DNA of 64,000 nt, taken from JBBDWJ01 sp963824095 (GTDB lineage: Bacteria; Acidobacteriota; Terriglobia; Bryobacterales; UBA6623). Under the pieces are notes generated by a model. The model ran no database searches, had not been told where the DNA came from, and worked only from the letters and a program-made list of their open reading frames with translations. The position numbers and the translations under genes are program-made. This document shows positions 51,649-59,788 of the stretch, piece after piece. The stretch covers positions 62,001 to 126,000 of the forward strand of contig CAWGNS010000007.1 in assembly GCA_963824095.1 (NCBI GenBank), read 5' to 3'. Numbering within the stretch: the stretch's first letter is position 1; each line of letters opens with the position of its first letter.

Positions 51649-53862
51649 ATGGACGATTTGCATAGACTCGGCTGGCACAGCTTTCAACAACTGTGTCTTA
51701 CAATCGCTAAGGAAATTCTTGGTCAAACTGTCCAGGCATTTCTGACTCCAAGGATGGCGGTCGAGATGGCGCCTTCTCGGGGACTTGGGTGCAGCAAGGA
51801 GGCGAAGATCTCTCTGGAAAGTTTGTCATTCAGTGCAAGTTTACAAGCAAACCGAGCACTTCGTTGCGCCCTTCTAATCTTTCTGATGAACTGGCGAAGG
51901 CAAGGCGACTGGTAGAGCAGAAGCGCTGTGATTGCTATATTCTTATCACCAATGCCGGCGTTTCCGGATCCACCGATGAAAAGCTCACGGATCTCTTCTC
52001 AAACATAGGAGTCAAGCACTTCTGCTGTTTCGGAAGTCAGTGGATTTGGCAGCAGATCCGAGAAACAAGCGGTTGCGGATGCTTGTTCCCCGTGTCTATG
52101 GTATCGGCGATCTAAGCCAGATCCTGGATGGGCGCGCGTACGACCAAGCCCAACAGGTCCTCAGCTCGATGGGAGACGACCTTGCCAAAGTGGTTCTTAC
52201 AACGGTCTACGACAAAGCGGCCAGGGCCCTTGATAAGCACAGGTTTGTGTTCCTACTGGGGGAACCAGCGTCGGGAAAGACCACGATCGCCGCGATGCTG
52301 ACGATGGCGGCCCTCGACAATTGGAACGCTTCTTCGATGAAGCTTGACGAGCCATCAGATGTTGTCCAGCATTGGTCGCCTAGCGAGCCCTCGCAGCTTT
52401 TCTGGATCGATGACGCTTTCGGCGTTACGCAGTATGAGCCTGACCTCGTTTTCGCCTGGAACCGAATCTTTGCAAAAGTCACGGCAATGCTCGCTTCTGG
52501 CGGAAGAATAATAATGACGTCCCGCGACTACATTTACCGTCGCGCGCGCCATGACCTGAAGCAAGGATCATTCCCCTTACTGCGTGAGAGCCAGGTTGTG
52601 ATCGACGCCGGCGACCTCACTCTGACAGAAAAAAGGCAGATTCTTTATAACCACATCAAGCTCGGGACTCAACCTACCTCCGCCCGTCGAAAGCTCAAAC
52701 CGCACCTGGATAACATTGCCAAACATGACCGATTCATACCGGAAATTGCACGGCGGCTCGGCAACAGCGTCTTCACCAAGAACCTTAGAATCAGTAATGC
52801 CCCGTTGATGGAATTTGTGGAGAGGCAACAAGAGTTTTTGATAGAGGTTATTCAGAACTTGGACCACGACAGCCGGGCTGCTCTAGCGCTGATCTTCATG
52901 AGAAACGGCTCGCTTGAGAGTCCCGTTGCCCTTTCTCAACCTGAGGAGGTTGCGCTTAAGCGGCTCAATAGTCAGTTGGGCGGCGTCACGCAAGCCTTGG
53001 AAGCGCTGAAGGATAGCTTAATCCGATACGAAGTTGACCAGAGCAAGGGATTTTGGAAGTTTAGGCACCCGACCATCGGTGATGCATTCGGAGTCCTGGT
53101 TTTGAGACACCCGGAATTGCTCGAGGTTTATGTTCGTGGAGCGCCAGTAGATGAACTTCTCAGGCAAGTCACATGCGGGGATGTGGGAATCGAACAAGCT
53201 GTGATAGTGCCCAGCGGTCTTTATGAGACTGTCATCGAGCGACTCTCGGAACTGAAGCCTGACGTCACCGACGCGCAAGTGTGGCTCTATAGGGTGAGCC
53301 ACGATACGTTTTTAGCTCAGAGGTGTGATAGGGCCTTTCTTAAGCTTTATATCGCCCGACGCCCAGAAATCCCTCACCGACCTTACGATCCGCGGCGACC
53401 ATTGATTGCGGTCTGAGCGTCTCGTACTCAAGAAGTTCCACGACTTTGGACTCTTACCCAAGGAAAAGCGAAAAATCTCCATTGAGTTCGATCACAAGGG
53501 ATTTCATCGCCGGACAGGACCCCTACGCGCTGGAAGATACCGAGGTTCGACGCATGTTCGATGGATTGTCAGTTCAGTGAGTTCTTGGTCGCAATCCCGA
53601 GACATATTGGTCCTGACCTAGACAGAGTACGAGATAATTGGGAGAGCAACTATTTGGGCGACGAGCGCCCAGGGGACTACTGCAGCTGAACCATTCCAGA
53701 CTATGCTTGCCACAATTGAAAAGGAATTCTCCGCAGATCCCGCGATTACAGGCGAGGTCGCTAGCCAAAGGGACCTGATTGATGGGTGGATTGAAGGGTA
53801 TCCGTCGGAATCGGACGCACCAGACAACTGGTGCGGAGCCCCGATACAGGAGTTCCCCAGGT
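51649..53862 (+). pseudogene. frameshifted restriction-nuclease/nSTAND3 NTPase (anti-phage-type) gene
   Basis: One protein read over several frames. Residues GWHSFQQLCLTIAKEILGQT (from 51649) lead into a nuclease core DSKDGGRDGAFSGTWVQQGG and KFVIQCKFTS (second frame from about 51748), a PD-(D/E)xK site of the Mrr type. After WIWQQIRE the frame changes again near 52065 to NKRLRMLVPRVYGIGDL. The NTPase has Walker A GEPASGKTT (about 52261), LFWIDDAFG (Walker B-like) and MTSRDYIYRRARHDLK, then PEIARRLGN and WKFRHPTIGDAFG, the nSTAND3 pattern. Past 53340 the tail continues through at least three more shifts (VLKKFHDFGLLPKEKR, DFIAGQDPYALEDTEVRRMF, EFLVAIPRHIGPDLDRVRDN, QTMLATIEKEFSADPAITGE) to a stop at 53862. 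Lower GC than the surroundings suggests transfer. Confidence 0.8.
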
Positions 53863-54194
53863 AGTGAACCGGAGCGGAGCATCTTTGACGACGTGGATCA
53901 GTGAAATCGCTGCGAGGGACTATCGGGAGTCGGAAAGCCGGGAGAAAGGTCGGGACGACCGAGTTTTTAGTAAGCCAGGCCGATGGGGACAGGAACCTGG
54001 GAAATGGTCGAATGCATTCCGATTGCCAGTCTTGCAAATAAACGTCTTAGGTGGTCTAGAACATCGAAATATTGAATTGATTCACACGTTCCAGTCACCA
54101 GGTTTTATTGTTAAATTCTGGTGCCACCGGCCGCAGGGTGGCTGGGAAAACCTGGTGACTGTCCCCCTGGCAGGATGCCAGGCTGAAGGGCACC
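53863..54194. other. 332-base gap before the RAYT pseudogene
   Basis: AT-rich first part with no gene recognised; a GATGGGGACAGGAACCTGG word at 53983 looks like a decayed family I arm. The end is repeat R1 (54092-54166). Confidence 0.5.
54092..54166. repeat. REP element R1 (GGGACAG family I), 5' of RAYT
   Basis: Left arm CAGTCACCAGGTTTTATTGT, right arm AAAACCTGGTGACTGTCCCC; the arms are complementary over about 15 bases around a GC-rich inner hairpin (CCACCGGCCGCAGGGTGG). It ends 28 bases before the transposase ATG. Confidence 0.8.
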
Positions 54195-54424
54195 ATGCCA
54201 CGCATCGCGCGCGTGGTTGCGGTGGGTGTGCCGCACCACGTTACGCAGCGGGGGAATAACCGCCAGCCTATCTTTCTGGACAACTTCGACCGCCATTGCT
54301 ATTGCAAACTGCTCGGCCACTGGAGCCGCTGCTGCGGGCTTGGCGTGCTCGGCTACTGCTGGATGAGCAACCACGTTCCTCTGGTGGTGGTTCCCGAGCG
54401 GGGCGATGCTCTGGCTCGGGGGTT

Positions 54425-54520
54425 TGTGTCGCCCTTCCAGGGCTCGGTTGGTCTTGGGGTTGGCTTACCCACGGCTGAAGGCCGTGGGCTATTCGATAGT
54501 GCCGCCCCGGAACGGGGCTC
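54425..54520 (-). repeat. dispersed three-hairpin element, copy 2, inside RAYT
   Basis: Reverse-oriented copy of the element at 16356-16446. It shows the same three hairpins (CCAGGGCTCG, CCCACGGCTGAAGGCCGTGGG, GCCCCGGAACGGGGC) in reversed order. It is inserted in the transposase coding sequence. Confidence 0.75.
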
Positions 54521-54531
54521 AGAAGGGGCGG

Positions 54532-54618
54532 GGCCGATGGGGACAGTCACCAGGTTTTATTGTTAAATTCTGGTGCCATCGGCCGCGGGGTGGATGGGAA
54601 AACCTGGTGACTGTCCCG
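54532..54618. repeat. REP element R2 (family I), inside RAYT
   Basis: GGGGACAGTCACCAGGTTTT left arm and AAAACCTGGTGACTGTCCC right arm with inner CCATCGGCCGCGGGGTGG. Almost identical to R1. Directly follows the three-hairpin copy. Confidence 0.8.
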
Positions 54619-54866
54619 CTGGCCGAGGGGGTCGACGGGGGCGGGGATGGGTTTTGAAAGGTGAGGGGAAGATTCCATGGATTTCGTTGTACGCCCGTGA
54701 GTTTCCCCTTCGTCATGGCACGAGTGGACACTTGTGGCAGAACCGCTTCTTCTCGACCACGCTCGATTCGCGGCATTTGTTCACCGCGCTGCGTTACGTG
54801 GGCCTCAACCCGGTGCGGGCGGAAATGGTCGGTCCAGCCGAGGCGTACCGGTGGTCGGGGTGCGGG

Positions 54867-54950
54867 AGGGGGACAGTCACCAGGTTTTCCCTGGGGCTGG
54901 CGCCGCTGACGCGCGTGGATTTGACAATAAAACCTGGTGACTGTCCCCCT
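54867..54950. repeat. REP element R3 (family I), 3' of RAYT
   Basis: GGGGACAGTCACCAGGTTTT and AATAAAACCTGGTGACTGTC arms, with a different inner sequence (CCCTGGGGCTGGCGCC...). It lies between the RAYT remnant and the 3' end of the convergent fucosidase gene, where it could also terminate transcription. Confidence 0.8.
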
Positions 54951-54957
54951 TGGCCTT

Positions 54958-56560
54958 TCACGCTCCGGTGATTTTCAGCGTCACCGCGTGCTCGCACGGC
55001 TTTTCGGCCGGCATGTCGACCTTCAGGCCGGTTGCCTCCTGGCTCCATTTCAACTTGCCGGAGTGGCCCAGTAGCTCGACGTTTTCGATTTTGCCGACGC
55101 CCTGCGCGCTTTTGGTCCCCAGCGCCGCAATCACCGCCTGTTTGGCGGGCCAGCCCATCACAAAGGCATAGAGGGCATTGCCTTTGGTCGTGAAGCGAAC
55201 GTCCTCGGCGGTGAGCGGCTGACGCCCGCGTTCGTTGAAGGCCTGGCGGGACGGCCGGAATGCGCCCGGCGGCGGCGCGCCTTGGTGACGCTCGGAAGCC
55301 GGCGCGCTCGCCTTCACGGTGGAAGGGCCTTCGCCGTACGTCTTCCAGGGACGGCTGCTGTAGATGGCTTCGCTGTTGACGCTCATCCACTCGGTGATCG
55401 CCGCAAGCACGCTTCTCTCCTGCGGATCGAGTTCGCCGCTGTTGGGCAGCGGAAAGTTCAGCAGCAGGTTGCCGTTGCGGCTGACAATGTCGGCCAGCAT
55501 GTCGATGACGATCTTGGGCGTCTTGTATTCGATGCCTTTCTTGTAGTGCCAGCTGCCGATGCAGGTATCGGTTTGCCACGGCGTGGGCCAGATTTCGTCC
55601 ACGATGCCGCGTTCGAGGTCGAGCACGCAGGTTCCTTCGGTCGAGTCGTCGCGGCGTTTGCTGGTGTAAACTCCCTCGACGTTGCCGCCGTGCAGCCGGG
55701 CGCTCTTGTTGTAGAGGTTGGCGACCAGCCCCAGGCCGTATTCCTCGAACGAGATGCCGCCGTCGGTGTAGAGCAGATCGGGCTCGTGCTGATCGACGAG
55801 GTCTTTGATGCGGTTGAACCACTGCCGCTTCCAGGAGTCGGGCGCGTCGCGGCTCATCGCCTCCGCGGTCCAGACCTTGTCGGCCGGAATGTCGTGGTAG
55901 AGGTCGGCGAACTTGGGATCGTTGCCGTCGTAGGGCACACCGGCCAGCGGCCCCTGTTTGTCGCTGCGGTGCGAGGTGGCAAACCAGTTGTAGCTGTTGG
56001 ACAGATGCTCGCTGACGCCAAACCGCAGCCCGCGTTTCCGGGCCGCCTGCCGGAACATCTCCACAACGTTTTTCTTCGGCCCCGACGCCACCGCGTTCCA
56101 GCGCGGTTGATACTTCGAGTTCCACAGGTCGAAGTTGTCGTGGTGCACCGCCATGCTGACGAAATATTTCGCCCCCGCTTTCTTGTAGAGGTCCATCAGG
56201 TGCTCGGGGTCGAAGCGGTCGGCTTTCCAGGTGGCGATGACGTCCTTGAAGCCGACCTTCGAGGGATGTCCGTAGTGCTCGAGGTGATACTGATACTGCT
56301 TGCCGCCCTCCATATACATATTGCGGGCGTACCAGTCGCCGTCCTCGGCCGCCGACTGCGGACCCCAATGGGCCCAGATGCCGAACTTAGCGTCGCGGAA
56401 CCATTCGGGGATCTGGTACTGCCGCAATGACTCGCGGGTCGCTTGAAAGGGTCCGGACTCGATATCGATGGCCGGCTGCTGGGCCGACCGCCGGCTGCCG
56501 TAACAAGGCGCTCGATCCCGCCGCGAGCAGTCCCATCGCGCTTCGTCTGGTGAGCTTCAT
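54958..56560 (-). pseudogene. GH29 alpha-L-fucosidase with a frameshift near its signal peptide
   Basis: The main frame (54958-56427 and open further upstream) encodes a GH29 fucosidase: EWFRDAKFGIWAHWGPQS, KYFVSMAVHHDNFDLWNSKY, then LLYTDGGISFEEYG with the candidate nucleophile Asp, and NGNLLLNFPLPNSGELD. In the true 5' end an ATG at 56560 with GGAGG upstream opens a Tat-like signal (MKLTRRSAMGLLAAGSSALL) in another frame. The mature N-terminus IDIESGPFQATRESLRQYQ is back in the main frame, so a one-frame shift lies near 56470-56490. It may be a real mutation or an assembly error; the remainder is intact over 489 codons. Confidence 0.8.
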
Positions 56561-56587
56561 GGATCCTCCAGTCAGGCTGTGTGTGCC

Positions 56588-56611
56588 AATATTGTTAGCG
56601 GTAACAATATT
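56588..56611. promoter_or_regulatory. LacI-type operator upstream of the fucosidase gene
   Basis: AATATTGTTA-GCGG-TAACAATATT: perfect 10-base arms. The inner TTGTTAnCGnTAACAA fits the LacI/GalR operator consensus. It lies 28 bases before the fucosidase ATG. No LacI gene is present in the window. Confidence 0.75.
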
Positions 56612-56910
56612 AGACTACCCGGCACCGTGTTGTACAGCCGCGTGCCGGGCGGGTCGGTGGAATGTTTCGGCCGCCGGCGCTACAGTCTGCGGCTTCGGCC
56701 CGCCGGCCTACGCCTGCGGCTGTGTTGTGGCGCGGCTTGGCCGCTGTTTTACTACACTGTTTGTGCCGGAATTGGCGAGAGTCGGAGTCCAGGCTTGGCG
56801 CGCTGTCCCGTCGAGGCACCCTTTACGTCAGAGCGCAGCTGCTGGCTTTGCGGACCGGACCGAGCCTTCTCGATGCCGACTCATTCCTAACGAGTGGAGT
56901 GCATCGTATC
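56612..56910. other. 299-base gap
   Basis: Contains a GGCTTCGGCCCGCCGGCCTACGCC-like run of short GC palindromes near 56690-56720, but no recognised gene or promoter. Confidence 0.4.
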
Positions 56911-57687
56911 GTGGTCAATAAATTCTATCTCGAGTTGAGTGGACAACGGGCTGGTGGCTTGTACGACACTACTATGCCGCGCGCAACGTCGGGCGGCAGC
57001 CTCACTTTCCAGTGTGGAGTCGGCATGTCAGCCCCGTTCTATGGCTGGTTGAAAAGCGCGTTTTCGCAGCAGACTATGCGGCACGATGGAGTGGTGGCCC
57101 CCTTCTCCAGCGGGGCCGACCGCCTGGAATTCCGCGACGCCTTGGTGAAGCAAGTCGTTCTTCCCGAGCTGGACAGGTCGGTCGGCCATGCGGCGGTGAT
57201 GACGGTCGGCATTGTGCACGAAGGAGTCCAATTCACTCGCTCCCGGCCCCCGGCCCGGCCGCATCCCAAGCCTTGGTTCGTCCGCGATTTCAGGCTATGG
57301 ATCGACGGCCTGGAGAGCGACTGCAAACACGTCGAAGCTGTCTCCGCCGTATCGGCAAACGTTTCCATCAAGCAGCTTCGGATCGGGCCGCAGCGATTTC
57401 CGGAGGCCCTTCCCACGGGCGTAGGGTATTCCAGGCTCGTCATCGCGTTGCCCAATAAAGCCACTCACGGCTTCCAGCAGTGGTTCGAGCTTTTTATAAA
57501 GGGAGCCGCCAGCAGTAAGAAAGGCTCGCTCGAATACCTGCGCCCCGGCGGGGGCCATCCTTATCTCGCCGTCGGGTTTCACGGGCTGCGGATTATGGGC
57601 ATGACCCACAAGGGAGCCTTGACACACGTCACGATGGCAAACGAGTCGATGTCGTTTGACGCTAAGCCGGCCGCCCTGAGCCATTGA
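56911..57687 (+). CDS. possible gp19-like (tail-tube fold) protein
   Basis: About 258 residues from the GTG at 56911. The first half (NKFYLELSGQRAGGLYDTTM ... FYGWLKSAFSQQ ... LVKQVVLPELDRSVGHAAVM then TVGIVHEGVQFTRS) resembles phage T4 gp19-like tail-tube domains of contractile systems, and the second half (DFRLWIDGLESDCKHVEAVS ... QQWFELFIKGAASSKKGSLEYLR) looks like a second copy. There are no other tail or contractile-injection genes nearby. No membrane segment. The start is weakly supported and the family assignment is by pattern only. Confidence 0.5.
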   Translation: MVNKFYLELSGQRAGGLYDTTMPRATSGGSLTFQCGVGMSAPFYGWLKSAFSQQTMRHDGVVAPFSSGADRLEFRDALVKQVVLPELDRSVGHAAVMTVGIVHEGVQFTRSRPPARPHPKPWFVRDFRLWIDGLESDCKHVEAVSAVSANVSIKQLRIGPQRFPEALPTGVGYSRLVIALPNKATHGFQQWFELFIKGAASSKKGSLEYLRPGGGHPYLAVGFHGLRIMGMTHKGALTHVTMANESMSFDAKPAALSH

Positions 57688-57779
57688 GCGGCGAAGCCAG
57701 ATCCGCGGGATCTCGGCGATATTGTCCGTCTCGGAGCGCCATCCTTCTCGATGTCAGGCTTATGGCCTTGGCTTGGGGT

Positions 57780-57880
57780 GATTGCGGTCCGGTGCTGAGG
57801 GTGGCGTTGCGGCGAAGGATTCTGGTGGGGGTGGCGGGGGAAGTGGTTTTGGGATCAGCGGGTTAGGGGTTTTGGGAGGG
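57780..57880 (-). pseudogene. 5' fragment of a second NRRNAxxSTGP family gene, internally deleted
   Basis: 57780-57814 matches 49338-49372 almost exactly and on the minus strand encodes RRNATLSTGPQ. 57815-57875 matches 49451-49510, which is upstream of the intact gene. The 78 bases between, including the start codon, are missing. It is a duplicated gene start reduced by deletion. Confidence 0.75.
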
Positions 57881-57937
57881 CGGTGACTGGTTGCGGGGGG
57901 ATAGGACCTGTGGTGGGGGGCGCGGTCGCGTCGGGTT

Positions 57938-57963
57938 GAATTGCGGACCTGTCCCTGATTTCC
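57938..57963 (+). repeat. GGGACAG family III repeat
   Basis: GAATTGCGGACCTGTCCCTG then ATTTCC. One difference from 59649-59674 over 26 bases. Confidence 0.65.
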
Positions 57964-58100
57964 TTGGCCTGGGTGGCTGGGACACGGACACGATCTGGAT
58001 CAAGGGCGCTGAGATTGACGAAGCACGGCGCGAGTTTTGGGAACCGTCGCGTTGGGGGAAGGGCGATCCCAGGTCTAAAGCGGTGGAGGCGATCCAGTGA
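57964..58100 (+). other. short coding-like fragment, start missing
   Basis: Directly after the repeat, one frame reads LGLGGWDTDTIWIKGAEIDE then ARREFWEPSRWGKGDPRSKA and stops at 58098. Composition looks protein-coding but there is no proper start. It may be the C-terminal end of a gene cut by the repeat. Family unknown. Confidence 0.3.
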
Positions 58101-58197
58101 TTCCAGCGATCGATTGCCGCCCACCGGCGTTCGCTTGACAAAGCTCGTGGACGAACGTCACATTGGTCTCGCGAACAGACACCCTGAGAACCCGATC

Positions 58198-59562
58198 ATG
58201 ACAACCAAGTACCTCCTTGACGAAAAGCAGATCCCTGAGCGCTGGTACAACGTTGTGGCGCACATGCCCAACAAACCGTCGCCGCCGCTGCATCCGGCGA
58301 CTCTTAAGCCGATCGGCCCCGACGCGCTGGCGCCGTTGTTTCCGATGGCGCTGATTCAGCAGGAGGTCAGCGTCGAGCCTTGGGTGGATATCCCGGAAGC
58401 AGTCCGCGAGATCTACAAGTTGTGGCGGCCCACGCCGCTCTATCGCGCGCGGCGGCTTGAAAAGGTCCTCGATACGCCGGCCAAGATTTACTACAAGTAC
58501 GAGGGCGTCAGTCCGGCGGGTTCGCACAAGCCGAACACCGCCGTCGCTCAGGCTTATTACAACAAGCGCGAAGGCACGCGGCGCATCACGACGGAAACCG
58601 GAGCCGGGCAGTGGGGCAGCGCGTTAGCATTTGCCTGCCAGTCCTTCGGCATCGAGTGCGAAGTCTATATGGTGCGGTTGAGCTACGAGCAGAAACCCTA
58701 CCGCAAGCTGATGATGAATACCTGGGGCGCCAACGTCATTGCTTCACCCAGTGATCGGACCGGCGCCGGACGCAAGATTCTGGCACAGGATCCCGACTCC
58801 CCCGGCAGCCTCGGCATCGCCATCTCGGAAGCCGTCGAGAGAGCCGCCCAGGATGAGCAGACGAAATACTCGCTCGGCAGCGTGCTCAACCATGTATTAA
58901 TGCACCAGACCGTGATCGGCCAGGAGGCCGTGCGGCAGATGGAAATGGCCGGCGATTTGCCGGACGTGGTGATTGCCCCCTTCGGCGGCGGATCGAACTT
59001 CGCCGGCCTTGCGTTTCCTTTCCTGCGGCTCAACCTGACCGAAGGCAAGACCATCCGTTGCCTGGCGACCGAGCCGACATCGTGCCCGAAGTTGACGCGC
59101 GGCGTGTTCCGTTACGATTTTGGCGATACCGTGGGCTTGACGCCGCTGCTGCCGATGTACACGCTCGGCCACAATTTTGTGCCCGCGAAGATTCACGCCG
59201 GTGGACTGCGCTATCACGGCGCCGGGGTCATCGTCAGCCAACTCCTCAAGGACAAGTTGATCGAAGCCGAAGCCGTTGACCAGATCGAATCGTTCGAGGC
59301 CGGCGTAATGTTTGCCCGTGCCGAAGGCGTTATTCCCGCTCCCGAGGCCAACCACGCCATCGCCAGCGCCATCCGGCAGGCAAACCAGTGCAAACAAGAG
59401 GGAGTCTCGCGCACGATTCTGTTCAACCTCTGCGGACATGGCCACTTCGACATGGCGGCCTACGAAGCGTACTTTGCGGGTAAGCTCGAACGCCATGAAC
59501 TCACGCAGCAAGAAATCGACGCGGCGGTTGCTCAGATCGACACGCCGGAAGTGGTTCGCTGA
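58198..59562 (+). CDS. trpB: TrpB2-type tryptophan synthase beta chain
   Basis: A 454-residue PLP enzyme. The PLP lysine is Lys111 in EGVSPAGSHKPNTAVAQAYY. GGGSNFAG near residue 265 binds the cofactor phosphate, and ETGAGQWGSALA carries the conserved catalytic acid region. The N-terminal extension and the REIYKLWRPTPLYRARRLE segment identify the TrpB2 branch, which converts indole and serine to tryptophan and often acts without TrpA. No other trp gene is nearby. ATG at 58198 matches the family N-terminus. Confidence 0.94.
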   Translation: MTTKYLLDEKQIPERWYNVVAHMPNKPSPPLHPATLKPIGPDALAPLFPMALIQQEVSVEPWVDIPEAVREIYKLWRPTPLYRARRLEKVLDTPAKIYYKYEGVSPAGSHKPNTAVAQAYYNKREGTRRITTETGAGQWGSALAFACQSFGIECEVYMVRLSYEQKPYRKLMMNTWGANVIASPSDRTGAGRKILAQDPDSPGSLGIAISEAVERAAQDEQTKYSLGSVLNHVLMHQTVIGQEAVRQMEMAGDLPDVVIAPFGGGSNFAGLAFPFLRLNLTEGKTIRCLATEPTSCPKLTRGVFRYDFGDTVGLTPLLPMYTLGHNFVPAKIHAGGLRYHGAGVIVSQLLKDKLIEAEAVDQIESFEAGVMFARAEGVIPAPEANHAIASAIRQANQCKQEGVSRTILFNLCGHGHFDMAAYEAYFAGKLERHELTQQEIDAAVAQIDTPEVVR

Positions 59563-59584
59563 ATCAGCACATGGGCCCAGTTAG

Positions 59585-59674
59585 GGGGCCGATGGGGGCA
59601 GTGACCAAGTTTTGTTGTTAGATTCTGGTGGACTGCACCCCTCGGCCCGAATTGCGGACCTGTCCCTCATTTCC
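59585..59674. repeat. decayed family I element followed by family III repeat
   Basis: GGGGGCAGTGACCAAGTTTT then GTTGTTAGATTCTGGTGG (59595-59630) is a mutated R1/R2 left half. GAATTGCGGACCTGTCCCTC at 59649 begins a family III copy. The two families lie side by side here. Confidence 0.65.
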
Positions 59675-59788
59675 AAACGAGAAATCCTGGCTGATGCGAA
59701 CAGCGGGGGCTGTAGCAGGGCCAGGGCGAGTGAGGGCAACAAGGCGAGTGAGTGTACCAAGGCGACTGCGTACACAAAGGGGAGAACG

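Larger units (their letters stand above)
54195..54862 (+). pseudogene. REP-associated tyrosine transposase (RAYT, Y1 family), broken
   Basis: The N-part MPRIARVVAVGVPHHVTQRG NNRQPIFLDN... and GYCWMSNHVPLVVVPERGDA is a RAYT/IS200-like Y1 transposase. The catalytic metal-binding motif should read H-V-H; here it is H-V-P, losing a His. At 54425 the gene is interrupted by about 235 bases of repeat (three-hairpin element plus R2), which brings an in-frame stop. The C-part resumes near 54690 with RHGTSGHLWQNRFFSTTLDS and ALRYVGLNPVRAEMV, containing the candidate nucleophile Tyr. Both parts remain in the same frame. Inactive as it stands, but its REP repeats may have been mobilised by an intact relative. 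Confidence 0.85.
57688..58197. other. 510-base gap with gene fragment and repeat
   Basis: Holds the NRRNA-family fragment (57780-57880), a family III repeat (57938-57963) and a short coding-like fragment (57964-58100). TTGACA at 58135-58140 may serve the TrpB2 gene but no matching -10 is clear. Confidence 0.5.

Noticed and set aside
55282..56430. 382-codon plus-strand frame opposite the fucosidase
   Set aside because: Antisense of conserved GH29 codons, no independent evidence.
56911..57687. Prophage or contractile injection system
   Set aside because: A single possible gp19-like gene without any other structural, integrase or packaging gene is not enough.
58134..58197. trp leader or T-box before trpB2
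   Set aside because: No Trp-codon run, no T-box sequence and no terminator/antiterminator hairpins were seen.
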